From: an uncultured Cohaesibacter sp.
GTDB lineage: Bacteria > Pseudomonadota > Alphaproteobacteria > Rhizobiales > Cohaesibacteraceae
Direction of reading: 5' to 3'
Length of the DNA stretch: 52,392 nt
Assembly: GCF_963662805.1 (NCBI RefSeq)
Contig: NZ_OY759872.1
Span: 1-52,392 of the forward strand
Shown here: positions 26,287-35,207 of the stretch, piece after piece
Numbering within the stretch: position 1 is the stretch's first letter
How the letters are laid out: each line of letters opens with the position of its first letter
The notes under the pieces: model-generated
Seen by the model: the letters and a program-made list of their open reading frames with translations, nothing else
Told to the model about the DNA's origin: nothing
The model's database searches: none
Program-made: the position numbers and the translations under genes

Positions 26287-26718
26287 ATGGTCCTCGCCTA
26301 CAAGGAAACGCTGAAAGCCGACTTTCCCTTTGGTCCCTTCCCCTCGCCCTATGGCGGCAAGCCGGAAAACGACCTGTTCGAAAGCCTCCTGAACTCTCGC
26401 CTGCGCGGTGAGGTCTATGCGAGCCATGAAGCACGGCTGCCCAAAAATGCCATGCTGGAGCTGCAGCTTCTCGACATTTCCGAAGACAACGAGCAGGGCG
26501 TCACGCTCGCCAAAAGCACTATCGTTCTAGCAAGAAGCCTGCCCCTGCTTTTTCAGATCCCCTACGACAGTGCCGACATCAAGCGCGCCCACACCTATTC
26601 CATCTCCGGCACCATTCACGCTGGCGGCAAGCTGCTCTATGCCAGCCGCGACACTCATCTGGTCTTCACCGATTCAAACTTTTCCTTCGTCCGCCTCTGC
26701 CTCAGCGCGGTCGATTGA
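26287..26718 (+). CDS. YbaY/YscW-domain protein without signal peptide
   Basis: A 143-residue protein. From about residue 40 it matches the beta-sandwich domain of YbaY lipoproteins and YscW secretin pilotins: RGEVYASHEARLPKNAMLEL, then LLDIS, VTLAKSTIVLARSLPLLFQIPYD, HTYSISGTIHAGGKLLYAS. A GGAGG site lies six bases before the ATG, so the start is secure, yet no signal peptide or lipobox is present, unlike the exported YbaY and YscW. The protein should therefore stay in the cytoplasm, unless exported by another route. No secretin or type III secretion gene for virulence is nearby. Confidence 0.65.
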   Translation: MVLAYKETLKADFPFGPFPSPYGGKPENDLFESLLNSRLRGEVYASHEARLPKNAMLELQLLDISEDNEQGVTLAKSTIVLARSLPLLFQIPYDSADIKRAHTYSISGTIHAGGKLLYASRDTHLVFTDSNFSFVRLCLSAVD

Positions 26719-26733
26719 CCCTTGCGACCATCA

Positions 26734-26768
26734 AAAAACCCGGCCTTCGACAAGAAGACCGGGCTTTC
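26734..26768 (-). terminator. Terminator between convergent genes
   Basis: CCCGGCCTT (26739-26747) pairs with AAGACCGGG (26755-26763) with one mismatch. On the minus strand a TTTTTT tract follows, as expected for ending the peptidoglycan-binding gene; on the plus strand the T-tract is interrupted. Confidence 0.7.
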
Positions 26769-26815
26769 TGATGAAGGCAGCTCTGGTGCCTGACTGAGGC
26801 CGGCACCAGACTTGC

Positions 26816-27964
26816 CTAGAATTTGAGGGCGCTGTTCACCTTATCGATCTTCTTGCCATCCATCACGGCAAGCTCGTTCTGCAAGTAAGAGCCCTTGAAC
26901 ATGGCCACACGGATCGTATAGCCGTTGCCGTTCGGCGACACGTCAGCCTTGTAGAACAGCGAGCAGGTATCGAGCGTGCTCTTCAGCCAGTCTGAATTCG
27001 TCTGGGTCTGGTTGCGAACGATTTCGAGCCGCTCCTCAAAAGAGATCACATTGTCGATATTGGCCATTTCCATGGCGCAGCTGGCATTGTTGCTGATCAC
27101 CTTGTTCGGGGCAGCAGTCAGCTCCGGATAGCTCTCGGCAAGCTTGTCCTCGATCACCGTCTGATCAACTTCCACGGCCAGTTTGGTTTCCAGATCCATC
27201 ATGTAGATCGGCTGGCTTTCGACACCCATGCCGCGAGCCAGCTTGAAGCGTTTCGAGACGCCATTGTCATCGCTGGTGCAGGTGATGAATTCCCCCTCGC
27301 CCGAGCAGAGATTGAAGCCATTCTGGGCAAGCAGGTCCTTGGCCGACTGATAACTCTGGCCAAGCTGGATGCCGAAGAAGCCCGGAGCACCATTGACGAA
27401 TTCAAGCGACGTATTGGCAGCCGACAGTGGCTCGGCATCTGTTCCATCATCGACCATGGTATCGATGGATTGATCGACGGAGGCTTCCTGAACATCGCCG
27501 GCGTCAGGGAAATTCTGTTTGCCTGCATTCTGATCCGACATATCGCCCGGACCACTGGTCATGCCGAAATGCTGATTCTCAAAAGCAGCAGAGAACAGCA
27601 CGCCTGTTTGTTCCGGTGACAGGTAGCCATTTGGCACAAACCCCGCCTCAGCCTGAAATGCCGCAATCGCATCCTTCGAACGGCGCCCCAGAACCCCATC
27701 TGGCACACCGGCATTGAAGCCGAGATAGTTGAGCCGGTCTTGAATTTCACGGTTGTTTTCGCGCTGGGCCGGACTGACTGAATAGGTGCGTCGCGGAGCC
27801 GGGCGCTTATGATGTTTCTTGTTCGCACTACCTGCGATGAACCCGACAGCACCGCCAATCAGCGCGCCAGCAACAAATTCTCCCCCGTCAGCACGCACCT
27901 GACTGGTCATGCTCGTCATGGTGAACCCGACAATGATCGAGGATATCAATAAATTCTTTTTCAT
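26816..27964 (-). CDS. Secreted protein with peptidoglycan-binding domain
   Basis: A 382-residue exported protein. Signal peptide at 1-about 25 (LLISSIIVGFTM, cleavage near VRA), then a Gly-rich hydrophobic segment (GALIGGAVGFIAGSA) of glycine-zipper type, then a PG_binding_1-like domain (about 70-125): NREIQDRLNYLGFNAGVPDG, VLGRRSKDAIAAFQAEAGF. The C-terminal half (about 185-380) contains several cysteines and no known domain; GFFGIQLGQSYQSAKDLLAQNGF resembles repeats in other exported hypotheticals. It may bind the cell wall; an enzymatic function is not evident. A clear MKKN start is present. Confidence 0.7.
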   Translation of the reverse strand: MKKNLLISSIIVGFTMTSMTSQVRADGGEFVAGALIGGAVGFIAGSANKKHHKRPAPRRTYSVSPAQRENNREIQDRLNYLGFNAGVPDGVLGRRSKDAIAAFQAEAGFVPNGYLSPEQTGVLFSAAFENQHFGMTSGPGDMSDQNAGKQNFPDAGDVQEASVDQSIDTMVDDGTDAEPLSAANTSLEFVNGAPGFFGIQLGQSYQSAKDLLAQNGFNLCSGEGEFITCTSDDNGVSKRFKLARGMGVESQPIYMMDLETKLAVEVDQTVIEDKLAESYPELTAAPNKVISNNASCAMEMANIDNVISFEERLEIVRNQTQTNSDWLKSTLDTCSLFYKADVSPNGNGYTIRVAMFKGSYLQNELAVMDGKKIDKVNSALKF

Positions 27965-28094
27965 ATGCTTTTCTCTCCTGCCCGTGTCTCGGCCTCATGA
28001 CGGTTGGTCGAGTTGACCCATCGCGGAACGATAACGGAAAGATTGTAACAAATCATATGCCCAATTTGTTCAAATTTATTCTTGCTGTTCAAGC

Positions 28095-28130
28095 AATAAA
28101 AAATACCCGTTGCCGTGACAACGGGTATTT
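28095..28130 (-). terminator. Rho-independent terminator of ilvD
   Basis: AAATACCCGTTG (28101-28112) is the exact complement of CAACGGGTATTT (28119-28130). On the minus strand the 12-bp stem is followed by a T-tract, about 50 bases after the ilvD stop. Confidence 0.9.
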
Positions 28131-28179
28131 GTACAGGTTTGACAAGGCTTTGAGCGGCTATTGGGCCATCAGCGACATT

Positions 28180-30036
28180 TTAACCTTCGATGCGCTTGAG
28201 GCCTGAGAGGTCGCGAACCGCGCCTTTGTCCGCGGAGGTTGCCATCAAACCATAGGCTTCGAGCGAACGCGAAATGATGCGCTCGCGCTTTTCAGCCGGT
28301 TTCCACCCAGCCTCACCCTTGGCAGCCATAGCAGAGCGACGTGCCTCGAGGTCTCCATCGCTGACCGCCACATTGATGGTCCGGTTCGGAATGTCGATCT
28401 CGATGACATCACCTTCCTCGATGAGGGCAATGGCCCCACCGGAAGCCGCCTCGGGAGAGACGTGGCCGATGGACAGGCCCGACGTGCCACCCGAGAAGCG
28501 CCCGTCAGTGATCAGAGCGCATTCCTTACCGAGCCCCATGGCTTTCAGATAGGAGGTCGGATAGAGCATTTCCTGCATACCCGGCCCACCACGCGGACCT
28601 TCGTAACGGATGATGACCACATCGCCGGAGGCGACCTTATTGGTGGTGATCGCTTTCACGGCTGCATCCTGACTTTCAAAGATACGCGCCGGCCCCTTGA
28701 AGGTAAGAATGCTTTCGTCCACGCCAGCGGTCTTCACGATGCAGCCATCAAGCGCGATATTGCCGAACAGCACGGCCAGCCCGCCGTCCTGACTGTAGGC
28801 ATGGGCCTTGTCGCGAATGCAGCCGTCTTCGCGGTTCTTGTCGAGATCGGCAAAGCGCTTGGCCTGTGAGAAGGCCTCGGTGCTGCGAACCCCGCCCGGT
28901 GCCGCCTTGTAGAGATCCTCGACCTCCTTGGACGGATTGCGCATGATATCGTAGGTATCGATGGCCTCGCCGAGGGTCGGTAGATGCACCGTGCCGCAAT
29001 CGCGATGGATCAGCCCGGCCCGGTCAAGCTCTCCCAGAATACCAAAGATGCCGCCTGCCTGATGGCAATTCTCGATATGATATTTCTGGGTCATCGGAGC
29101 CAGTTTGCAAATCGAGGGCACCTGACGGGAAAGCCGGTCAATATCGGACATGGTGAAGTTCACCTCGCCTTCCAGCGCAATGGCCAGAAGGTGCAGAACC
29201 GTGTTGGTCGACCCGCCCATCGCGATATCGAGCGTCATGGCATTCTCGAACGCCTTGAACGTCGCGATGTTGCGCGGCAGCACGCTGTCGTCTTCTTCAA
29301 TATAATAGCGTTTGCACAGCTCGACCGACTTGCGCGCTGCTTCAAGGAACAGCGCCTTGCGATCCGCATGAGTTGCAACGATGGTGCCGTTGCCCGGAAG
29401 TGCGAAGCCCAGCGCCTCGGCAAGGCAGTTCATCGAGTTGGCCGTAAACATGCCCGAGCAGGACCCGCAAGTCGGGCAGGCAGCCTCTTCGACCTTCTGC
29501 ACCATTTCGTCGGAGACCTGCGGGTCGGTCCCCATGACGATGGCATCAACGAGATCAAGTCCGTGATTGATGCCCTCGGCCCGGCCCGCTTCCATCGGTC
29601 CGCCAGAGACGAAAACGGCAGGAATGTTAAGGCGCATGGCAGCCATCATCATGCCCGGCGTGATCTTGTCACAGTTGGAAATGCAGACAAGCGCATCGGC
29701 GCAATGGGCATTGGCCATATATTCGACTGAGTCAGCGATGATCTCGCGCGACGGCAATGAATAGAGCATCCCGTCGTGACCCATGGCGATGCCGTCATCA
29801 ACGGCAATGGTGTTGAATTCCTTGGCGATACCACCGGCAGCCTCAATCTCACGGGCAACCATCTGACCCAGATCTTTGAGATGCACATGGCCCGGCACGA
29901 ACTGGGTAAAGGAGTTCACCACCGCAATAATCGGCTTGCCAAAATCCTTGTTGCCAACGCCGGTTGCGCGCCATAGAGCGCGGGCGCCCGCCATGTTGCG
30001 GCCATGGGTCGAAGTCTTGGAACGATAATCTGGCAT
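28180..30036 (-). CDS. ilvD: Dihydroxy-acid dehydratase
   Basis: A 618-residue enzyme of the E. coli IlvD type. It dehydrates 2,3-dihydroxy-3-methyl acids in the third step of isoleucine and valine synthesis, using an iron-sulfur cluster. Motifs: SKTSTHGRNMAGARALWRATG near the start, the cluster ligands in CISNCDKITPG and CPTCGSCSGMFTANSMNC, and SGGTSGLSIGHVSPEAA near the end. Length and motif order are normal. An AAAGGA site precedes the ATG, and a 12-bp-stem terminator follows the stop. The preceding 260-base gap shows no leader peptide with Ile/Val/Leu runs that I could recognise. Confidence 0.97.
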   Translation of the reverse strand: MPDYRSKTSTHGRNMAGARALWRATGVGNKDFGKPIIAVVNSFTQFVPGHVHLKDLGQMVAREIEAAGGIAKEFNTIAVDDGIAMGHDGMLYSLPSREIIADSVEYMANAHCADALVCISNCDKITPGMMMAAMRLNIPAVFVSGGPMEAGRAEGINHGLDLVDAIVMGTDPQVSDEMVQKVEEAACPTCGSCSGMFTANSMNCLAEALGFALPGNGTIVATHADRKALFLEAARKSVELCKRYYIEEDDSVLPRNIATFKAFENAMTLDIAMGGSTNTVLHLLAIALEGEVNFTMSDIDRLSRQVPSICKLAPMTQKYHIENCHQAGGIFGILGELDRAGLIHRDCGTVHLPTLGEAIDTYDIMRNPSKEVEDLYKAAPGGVRSTEAFSQAKRFADLDKNREDGCIRDKAHAYSQDGGLAVLFGNIALDGCIVKTAGVDESILTFKGPARIFESQDAAVKAITTNKVASGDVVIIRYEGPRGGPGMQEMLYPTSYLKAMGLGKECALITDGRFSGGTSGLSIGHVSPEAASGGAIALIEEGDVIEIDIPNRTINVAVSDGDLEARRSAMAAKGEAGWKPAEKRERIISRSLEAYGLMATSADKGAVRDLSGLKRIEG

Positions 30037-30236
30037 GGTAAATCCTTTGAGGGAAATTCAGATCGGTTGAGAAAACCGATGGTCGGAAGGCATCTGTCGC
30101 GCCCGGGGCGGACCACTGCCTGAGGTCGACCCTTGTTTAAACCATCGGACGAAGCGCTGACAATACCATTTCTTTCAAAATTCACGCCCTATACGCACAA
30201 AATGAAAAGAACGTGATCAAAAGGCCACCCAAAACA

Positions 30237-30260
30237 GACAGCGGCCACAGGGCCGCTGTC
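30237..30260 (-). terminator. Hairpin downstream of trpB
   Basis: GACAGCGGCC (30237-30246) is fully complementary to GGCCGCTGTC (30251-30260) with a four-base loop. On the minus strand TGTTTTGGG follows, a modest T-tract. It lies about 40 bases after the trpB stop and probably ends its message. Confidence 0.7.
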
Positions 30261-30297
30261 GTCATGGAGTGGTATGCGGCAATGGCATCTCGTCCGA

Positions 30298-31509
30298 TCA
30301 GAGATGGTAGTCCTCGCCATAGCCGAACTTCTCGGTGACATAGTCGATGTCCTTGTCACCACGGCCGGACAGATTGACCAGAATGCTCTCACCCGGATGA
30401 TCCTTGGCCATTTTCATGGCATAGGCGACGGCATGGGAGCTTTCGAGCGCAGGAATGATGCCTTCGTATTTGCTGAGAGCAAAGAAGGCGTCAAGGGTTT
30501 CCTGATCGCTCGCCGAGCCATAAGACACCTTGCCGATCATGGAGAGATAGGAATGCTCGGGACCAACACCGGGATAATCGAGACCGGACGCGATCGAATG
30601 CACCGGAGCCGGGTTGCCTTCCTCGTCAGCGAGCAGCAGGCATTTAAAGCCATGGATCATGCCCGGCTTGCCATAGGTGATGGTCGCGGCATGTTTGCCA
30701 AGCTCGGTGCCGGTGCCATGCGGCTCGACCCCATGCAGTTTGACTGCGTCATTGTCGAGGAAGCCGGAGAAGATCCCCATCGCGTTCGAGCCGCCACCGA
30801 CGCAGGCGACCACATGGTCGGGATCATTGCCCGTCATGGCCGTGAACTGGTCACGCGCCTCAAAACCGACGACCGACTGGAAATCACGCACCATTTTGGG
30901 GAAGGGATGCGGACCAACAACGGAGCCGATGGCATAGATCGCAGTATCGGCCTGTCCCAGATAGGACATGAAGGCACTGTCCACGGCTTCCTTCAGGGTC
31001 CTGGCACCAAAGCTCACTGGCACCACTTCAGCGCCAAGCAGCTTCATCCGGATCACGTTGGGATGTTCCTTTTCGATATCCACTTCACCCATGTGGATCT
31101 CGCATTCCATGCCGAAATAGGCCGCAGCGGTCGCCAGTGCGACACCATGCTGACCGGCACCGGTTTCGGCGATGAGCTTTTTCTTGCCCATGAATTTGGC
31201 CAGAAGCGCCTCGCCCATGCAGTGGTTCAGCTTGTGCGCCCCGGTGTGGTTGAGATCTTCGCGCTTGAGATAGATCTGGGCACCGCCCAGTTTTTCCGAA
31301 ATATTCTTGGCATGTTGAACCGGGGTCGGGCGGCCCTGAAAATGCTCACGAATATACCGCAATTCGTTGATATAAGAGGCATCCACCGCGAGACGCTCAT
31401 AGGCCTCGCCGATTTCCTTGAAATGCGGCTCGAGCTCTGGAGGCAGGAATGACCCGCCAAAATCGCCAAAATATCCATCCTTGCTCGGGAATTGCTTCAA
31501 ATAGCCCAT
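30298..31509 (-). CDS. trpB: Tryptophan synthase beta chain, stand-alone copy
   Basis: A 403-residue PLP enzyme that joins indole and serine to give tryptophan. The PLP lysine is in REDLNHTGAHKLNHCMGEAL; LIAETGAGQHGVALATAAAYFG and VACVGGGSNAMGIF (phosphate-binding loop) are clear, and the end has HPGESILVNLSGRGDKDI. No trpA or trpF flanks it; the next gene is the divergent polyamine gene speA. Its sequence (NHCMGEALLAKFMG, EIHMGEVDIEKEHPNV) differs from the usual alphaproteobacterial TrpB and recalls forms in other phyla, so it may be a second, transferred copy for indole salvage. A GGAGG site lies before the ATG. Confidence 0.93.
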   Translation of the reverse strand: MGYLKQFPSKDGYFGDFGGSFLPPELEPHFKEIGEAYERLAVDASYINELRYIREHFQGRPTPVQHAKNISEKLGGAQIYLKREDLNHTGAHKLNHCMGEALLAKFMGKKKLIAETGAGQHGVALATAAAYFGMECEIHMGEVDIEKEHPNVIRMKLLGAEVVPVSFGARTLKEAVDSAFMSYLGQADTAIYAIGSVVGPHPFPKMVRDFQSVVGFEARDQFTAMTGNDPDHVVACVGGGSNAMGIFSGFLDNDAVKLHGVEPHGTGTELGKHAATITYGKPGMIHGFKCLLLADEEGNPAPVHSIASGLDYPGVGPEHSYLSMIGKVSYGSASDQETLDAFFALSKYEGIIPALESSHAVAYAMKMAKDHPGESILVNLSGRGDKDIDYVTEKFGYGEDYHL

Positions 31510-31545
31510 TGAGAACCTCCGGTGACCTGTCTTAATCTTGTTGTG

Positions 31546-31567
31546 ATTTTCGAATGTAATTTTCGAA
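31546..31567. promoter_or_regulatory. Direct repeat ATTTTCGAA, 13-base period, before trpB
   Basis: Two identical 9-base copies, each containing the palindrome TTCGAA, lie at 31546-31554 and 31559-31567, 37 to 58 bases upstream of the trpB start and in the trpB/speA divergent gap. Spacing and position suit an operator or promoter element, but the binding protein is unknown. Confidence 0.4.
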
Positions 31568-31802
31568 ACAGTTTAGTGATGATCAAAAGAAAATAGCCAA
31601 CTTTATGGCCGCTGAACAGAGTTCGGCTGACGGGCACAACCACAATATTGCCGCGCAGGGAAAAACACGGTTCTCAATTGTGTTATCGAGCGAGTTTTCC
31701 CTTGCAACAGCTGGCCCATTCAGCCATATGCACAACTTTAAACGGGGGTGCGGCAGGCGCCCGATTGAACTGGCCATGCTGGGGCCGAATTGACGAGAGG
31801 AA

Positions 31803-33707
31803 ATGCGTGTGAGCATCATCGAAGAAGATGCCCCCGGAGCGATCTACGGAATTGAGCGCTGGGGCGAAGGACGGTTCGAAGTCCTTGACAATGGCAATAT
31901 CGGTCTCATCACCCAGCACAAGAAGGGTGCCACCACAACCGACCTGACCTCGATCCTGCATTCGCTGGAAGAGCGAGGCATCGCCGCGCCTATCCTGCTC
32001 AGGGTCGCCAACAGCCTGAAGAACCAGATCGACCGTATTAATGTCAGCTTCAAGACCGCAATCAAGGAGCTGGACTACAAGGCGGACTATCGCGGCGTTT
32101 TCCCGGTCAAGGTCAACCAGCAGGCCCATGTGATCGAGAAGATCGTTGAGTATGGCGCACCACATAAGTTCGGCCTCGAGGTCGGCTCCAAGCCGGAGCT
32201 GATCATCGCGCTTGGCCATCGCCTGCCTTCCGAATCCCTGTTGATCTGCAACGGCATCAAGGACAGCGAGTTCATCAACCTTGCAATGCTGTCGCGCAAA
32301 TTGGGCTTCAACACCATCATCGTGCTCGAAAGCTATTACGAGCTGGAGCTGGTGCTGGCTGCGTCCAAGAAGCTGAACATCCGTCCAGCCCTTGGCATTC
32401 GCATCAAGCTCAACAACCGCATCACCGGCAACTGGGCTTCCTCGTCCGGCGACCGCTCGGCCTTTGGCCTCAGCGCCACCGACGTGGTGCGCGTCATCGA
32501 ACGCCTCAAGGAAGAGGGCTATCTCGACTGCCTACAGCTGCAGCATTTCCACCTTGGCAGTCAGGTCCCCGATATTCTCGACGTGCGCCGTTCGACCGCC
32601 GAAGCCTGCCGCTTCTTCGTCGAATTGCGCAAGGAAGGCGCCCCGCTCAACTATATCGATCTGGGCGGCGGCCTTGGCATTGACTATACCGGCGAGCACA
32701 AGTCGACTGAGAACTCCATCAACTACACCACCGACGAATATTGCTACAACATCGTTGAAGCGGTGCGGAACACCATGGATGACGCAGGCGAGAAACACCC
32801 GATCATCGTCACAGAGAGCGGCCGCGCAACCGTCGCCTACAGCTCCATGCTCCTGTTCAACATTCTCGACGTCACCGAATATGACGAAGACGAGGATGTG
32901 GAGGTCACCGACGAAGACGCCCGCTCCCTGCGTGACATGCGCGACGTGGAGACCTACCTCACTCCATCGCGGCTGCAGGAGTGCCTCAACGACGTCACCT
33001 TCTACCGCGACGAGGTGCGGCGCAATTTCGGACGTGGTGAATGCGGCCTGCGCGATCTCGCCAAGGCCGAGAAGCTCTACCTGCATCTGATCGCCAGAAT
33101 GCGCGAAGTGGCCAACACCGACGAGTGGATTTCCGATGACGTGCTGTCAGCTCTGGAATCCACCGCCGACATCTATCACGCCAACTTTTCGCTGTTCCAG
33201 TCGCTCCCCGATGTCTGGGCCATCGATCAGCTGCACCCGATCATCCCGATCCAGCGGCTGAACGAGGTTCCGACCCGTCGGGCGATCCTCAGCGACATCA
33301 CCTGCGACAGCGATGGCAAGGTTGACAAATTCGTGCTGGCCGACGGCATTTCTGCGTCCCTCCCGGTCCACGAGCTGGCAGACGAGGAGCAATATTATCT
33401 CGCCGTCTTCTTCGTTGGTGCCTATCAGGAAACGCTGGGCGATTTGCATAACCTGTTCGGCGACACCAACGTGGCAACCATCGAGATCGACGATGACGGC
33501 GAATTCAGCCTCATCCACGAGGTCGAGGGCGACACCATCTCTGAAGTGCTGAGCTATGTGGAATATGATCCGCTAGCGCTCTCCAACTCCTTCAAGAAGA
33601 TGGTGGAAGAAGCCGTTACGAAAAAATCGCTTTCGGTCAAGGAACGCAAGACCCTGATGACCGCCTTCAAGGAAAGCCTCAACGGCTATACCTATTTCGA
33701 ACACTAG
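31803..33707 (+). CDS. speA: Biosynthetic arginine decarboxylase
   Basis: A 634-residue, fold III (alanine-racemase type) PLP enzyme that turns arginine into agmatine. Motifs: the PLP lysine in YRGVFPVKVNQQ, KFGLEVGSKPEL, LQLQHFHLGSQVPD, LNYIDLGGGLGIDY, and the C-terminal active-site region with LSDITCDSDGKVDKF. Length equals that of E. coli SpeA. Start: the ATG at 31803 has its GAGGAA site directly against it; the GTG at 31809 has better spacing and may be the real start. It heads a four-gene polyamine cluster. The segment ESGRATVAYSSMLLFNILD differs from the more usual ESGRA-x-TAHH sequence, a point worth noting. Confidence 0.95.
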   Translation: MRVSIIEEDAPGAIYGIERWGEGRFEVLDNGNIGLITQHKKGATTTDLTSILHSLEERGIAAPILLRVANSLKNQIDRINVSFKTAIKELDYKADYRGVFPVKVNQQAHVIEKIVEYGAPHKFGLEVGSKPELIIALGHRLPSESLLICNGIKDSEFINLAMLSRKLGFNTIIVLESYYELELVLAASKKLNIRPALGIRIKLNNRITGNWASSSGDRSAFGLSATDVVRVIERLKEEGYLDCLQLQHFHLGSQVPDILDVRRSTAEACRFFVELRKEGAPLNYIDLGGGLGIDYTGEHKSTENSINYTTDEYCYNIVEAVRNTMDDAGEKHPIIVTESGRATVAYSSMLLFNILDVTEYDEDEDVEVTDEDARSLRDMRDVETYLTPSRLQECLNDVTFYRDEVRRNFGRGECGLRDLAKAEKLYLHLIARMREVANTDEWISDDVLSALESTADIYHANFSLFQSLPDVWAIDQLHPIIPIQRLNEVPTRRAILSDITCDSDGKVDKFVLADGISASLPVHELADEEQYYLAVFFVGAYQETLGDLHNLFGDTNVATIEIDDDGEFSLIHEVEGDTISEVLSYVEYDPLALSNSFKKMVEEAVTKKSLSVKERKTLMTAFKESLNGYTYFEH

Positions 33708-33864
33708 ACACGGGTGGACCGGACGTGCAGGCTTTGCAACCGAACCGTCTGAACCATTCGACCCATTTTTCACGCGTAGTTTGCAACCATGACACCGGTT
33801 GACGAGTTACGCCTTTGAAGCCCGCACGGACCGCGCGGCCCTTTTGAATAAAGGACATTGCAAT

Positions 33865-35070
33865 ATGAACAAGATTCTGGTTATCGGCGCAGGTGGCGTC
33901 GGCTCGGTGGTCGTTCACAAGATGGCCCAGCTCACCGACGTCTTCGGCGAAATCACGCTGGCATCCCGGCGCATATTCAAATGCGACGAGATTGCTGCCT
34001 CCGTGAAGGAACGCTTCGGCGTCACCATCAACACCGCCGAAGTGGACGCCGATGACGTGGATGCCCTGTCCGCTCTCATCGACAAGCTCGGTGTATCGCT
34101 GGTGGTCAACGTGGCCCTGCCCTATCAGGACCTCCACATCATGGATGCCTGCCTCAAATCCGGCGTCAATTATCTCGACACCGCCAACTATGAGCCGCGC
34201 GACGTTGCCAAGTTCGAATATAGCTGGCAGTGGGCCTATCAGCAGCGCTTCGAGGAAGCAGGCCTGATGGCTCTGCTCGGCTCCGGCTTTGACCCGGGCG
34301 TGACCAACGTCTACACCGCCTATGCCAAGAAGCACCTGCTCGACAAGATCGACTATCTCGACATTCTCGATTGCAACGGCGGCGACCATGGCCAGCATTT
34401 CGCCACCAACTTCAACCCGGAAATCAACATCCGCGAAGTAACCGCTCCGGTGCATCACTGGGAGAATGGCGAATGGGTCACCACCCCGGCCATGTCCAAC
34501 AAGCAGCCCTTCGACTTCCCCGCCGTTGGCGAGAAGAATATGTACCAGATGTATCACGAAGAGCTGGAAAGCATCGTCAAGCATCTGCCGGAAATCAAGC
34601 GCGCCCGTTTCTGGATGACTTTTGGCGATGCCTATATCAAGCATCTCGAAGTGCTGCAGAATGTCGGCATGACCCGCATTGATCCGGTCATCTATGAAGG
34701 CAAGGAAATCATTCCGCTGCAGTTCCTCAAGGCCGTTCTGCCGAACCCGGGTGATCTGGGCAAGACCACCAAGGGCAAGACCTGCATCGGCAACATCATG
34801 ACCGGTGAGAAGGACGGGGAAGCCAAGACCGTCTATGTCTACAACATCTGTGACCATGAGGAATGCTTCGCCGAGGTTGGCTCTCAGGCTGTCTCCTACA
34901 CCACCGGCGTTCCGGCCATGATTGGCGCCGCCCTGATGCTGACGGGCCAATGGTCTGGCAAGGGTGTCTTCAACATGGAACAGCTCGATCCGGATCCCTT
35001 CATGGACATGCTCAACAAACATGGCCTGCCTTGGGAAGTCCATGACCTCGACAAGCCGCTGGATTTCTAG
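33865..35070 (+). CDS. Carboxynorspermidine/carboxyspermidine synthase (LYS1-like dehydrogenase)
   Basis: A 401-residue NADP-dependent enzyme of the saccharopine dehydrogenase fold. It condenses aspartate semialdehyde with putrescine (or diaminopropane) and reduces the product to carboxyspermidine (or carboxynorspermidine). The dinucleotide loop KILVIGAGGVGSVVVHKMAQ opens the protein, followed by LPYQDLHIMDACLKSGVNYLDTAN, GSGFDPGVTNVYTAYA and CDHEECFAEVGSQAVSYTTG. The ATG at 33865, with an AAGGAC site, gives this N-terminus; the frame is open further upstream without conserved sequence. The gene is about 160 bases after speA and ahead of nspC. Confidence 0.93.
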   Translation: MNKILVIGAGGVGSVVVHKMAQLTDVFGEITLASRRIFKCDEIAASVKERFGVTINTAEVDADDVDALSALIDKLGVSLVVNVALPYQDLHIMDACLKSGVNYLDTANYEPRDVAKFEYSWQWAYQQRFEEAGLMALLGSGFDPGVTNVYTAYAKKHLLDKIDYLDILDCNGGDHGQHFATNFNPEINIREVTAPVHHWENGEWVTTPAMSNKQPFDFPAVGEKNMYQMYHEELESIVKHLPEIKRARFWMTFGDAYIKHLEVLQNVGMTRIDPVIYEGKEIIPLQFLKAVLPNPGDLGKTTKGKTCIGNIMTGEKDGEAKTVYVYNICDHEECFAEVGSQAVSYTTGVPAMIGAALMLTGQWSGKGVFNMEQLDPDPFMDMLNKHGLPWEVHDLDKPLDF

Positions 35071-35132
35071 GCCCGAGCGTTTGCCCTGCAAACGCGGCGG
35101 ATGGATCGTGAGAGCCATCGTGAACAAACACC

Positions 35133-35157
35133 AAAGCCCTCCTTCTCGGGGGGCTTT
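35133..35157 (+). terminator. Hairpin between the synthase gene and nspC
   Basis: AAAGCCCTCC (35133-35142) pairs with GGGGGGCTTT (35148-35157) apart from a G-T pair, around a five-base loop. No long U-tract follows. It lies inside the polyamine cluster and may lower expression of downstream genes or stabilise the upstream message. Confidence 0.5.
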
Positions 35158-35207
35158 GCAATCTGATCTGCCCCTTTTGATCGAGACCCCGTCCCGGAGC
35201 TTTTTCA

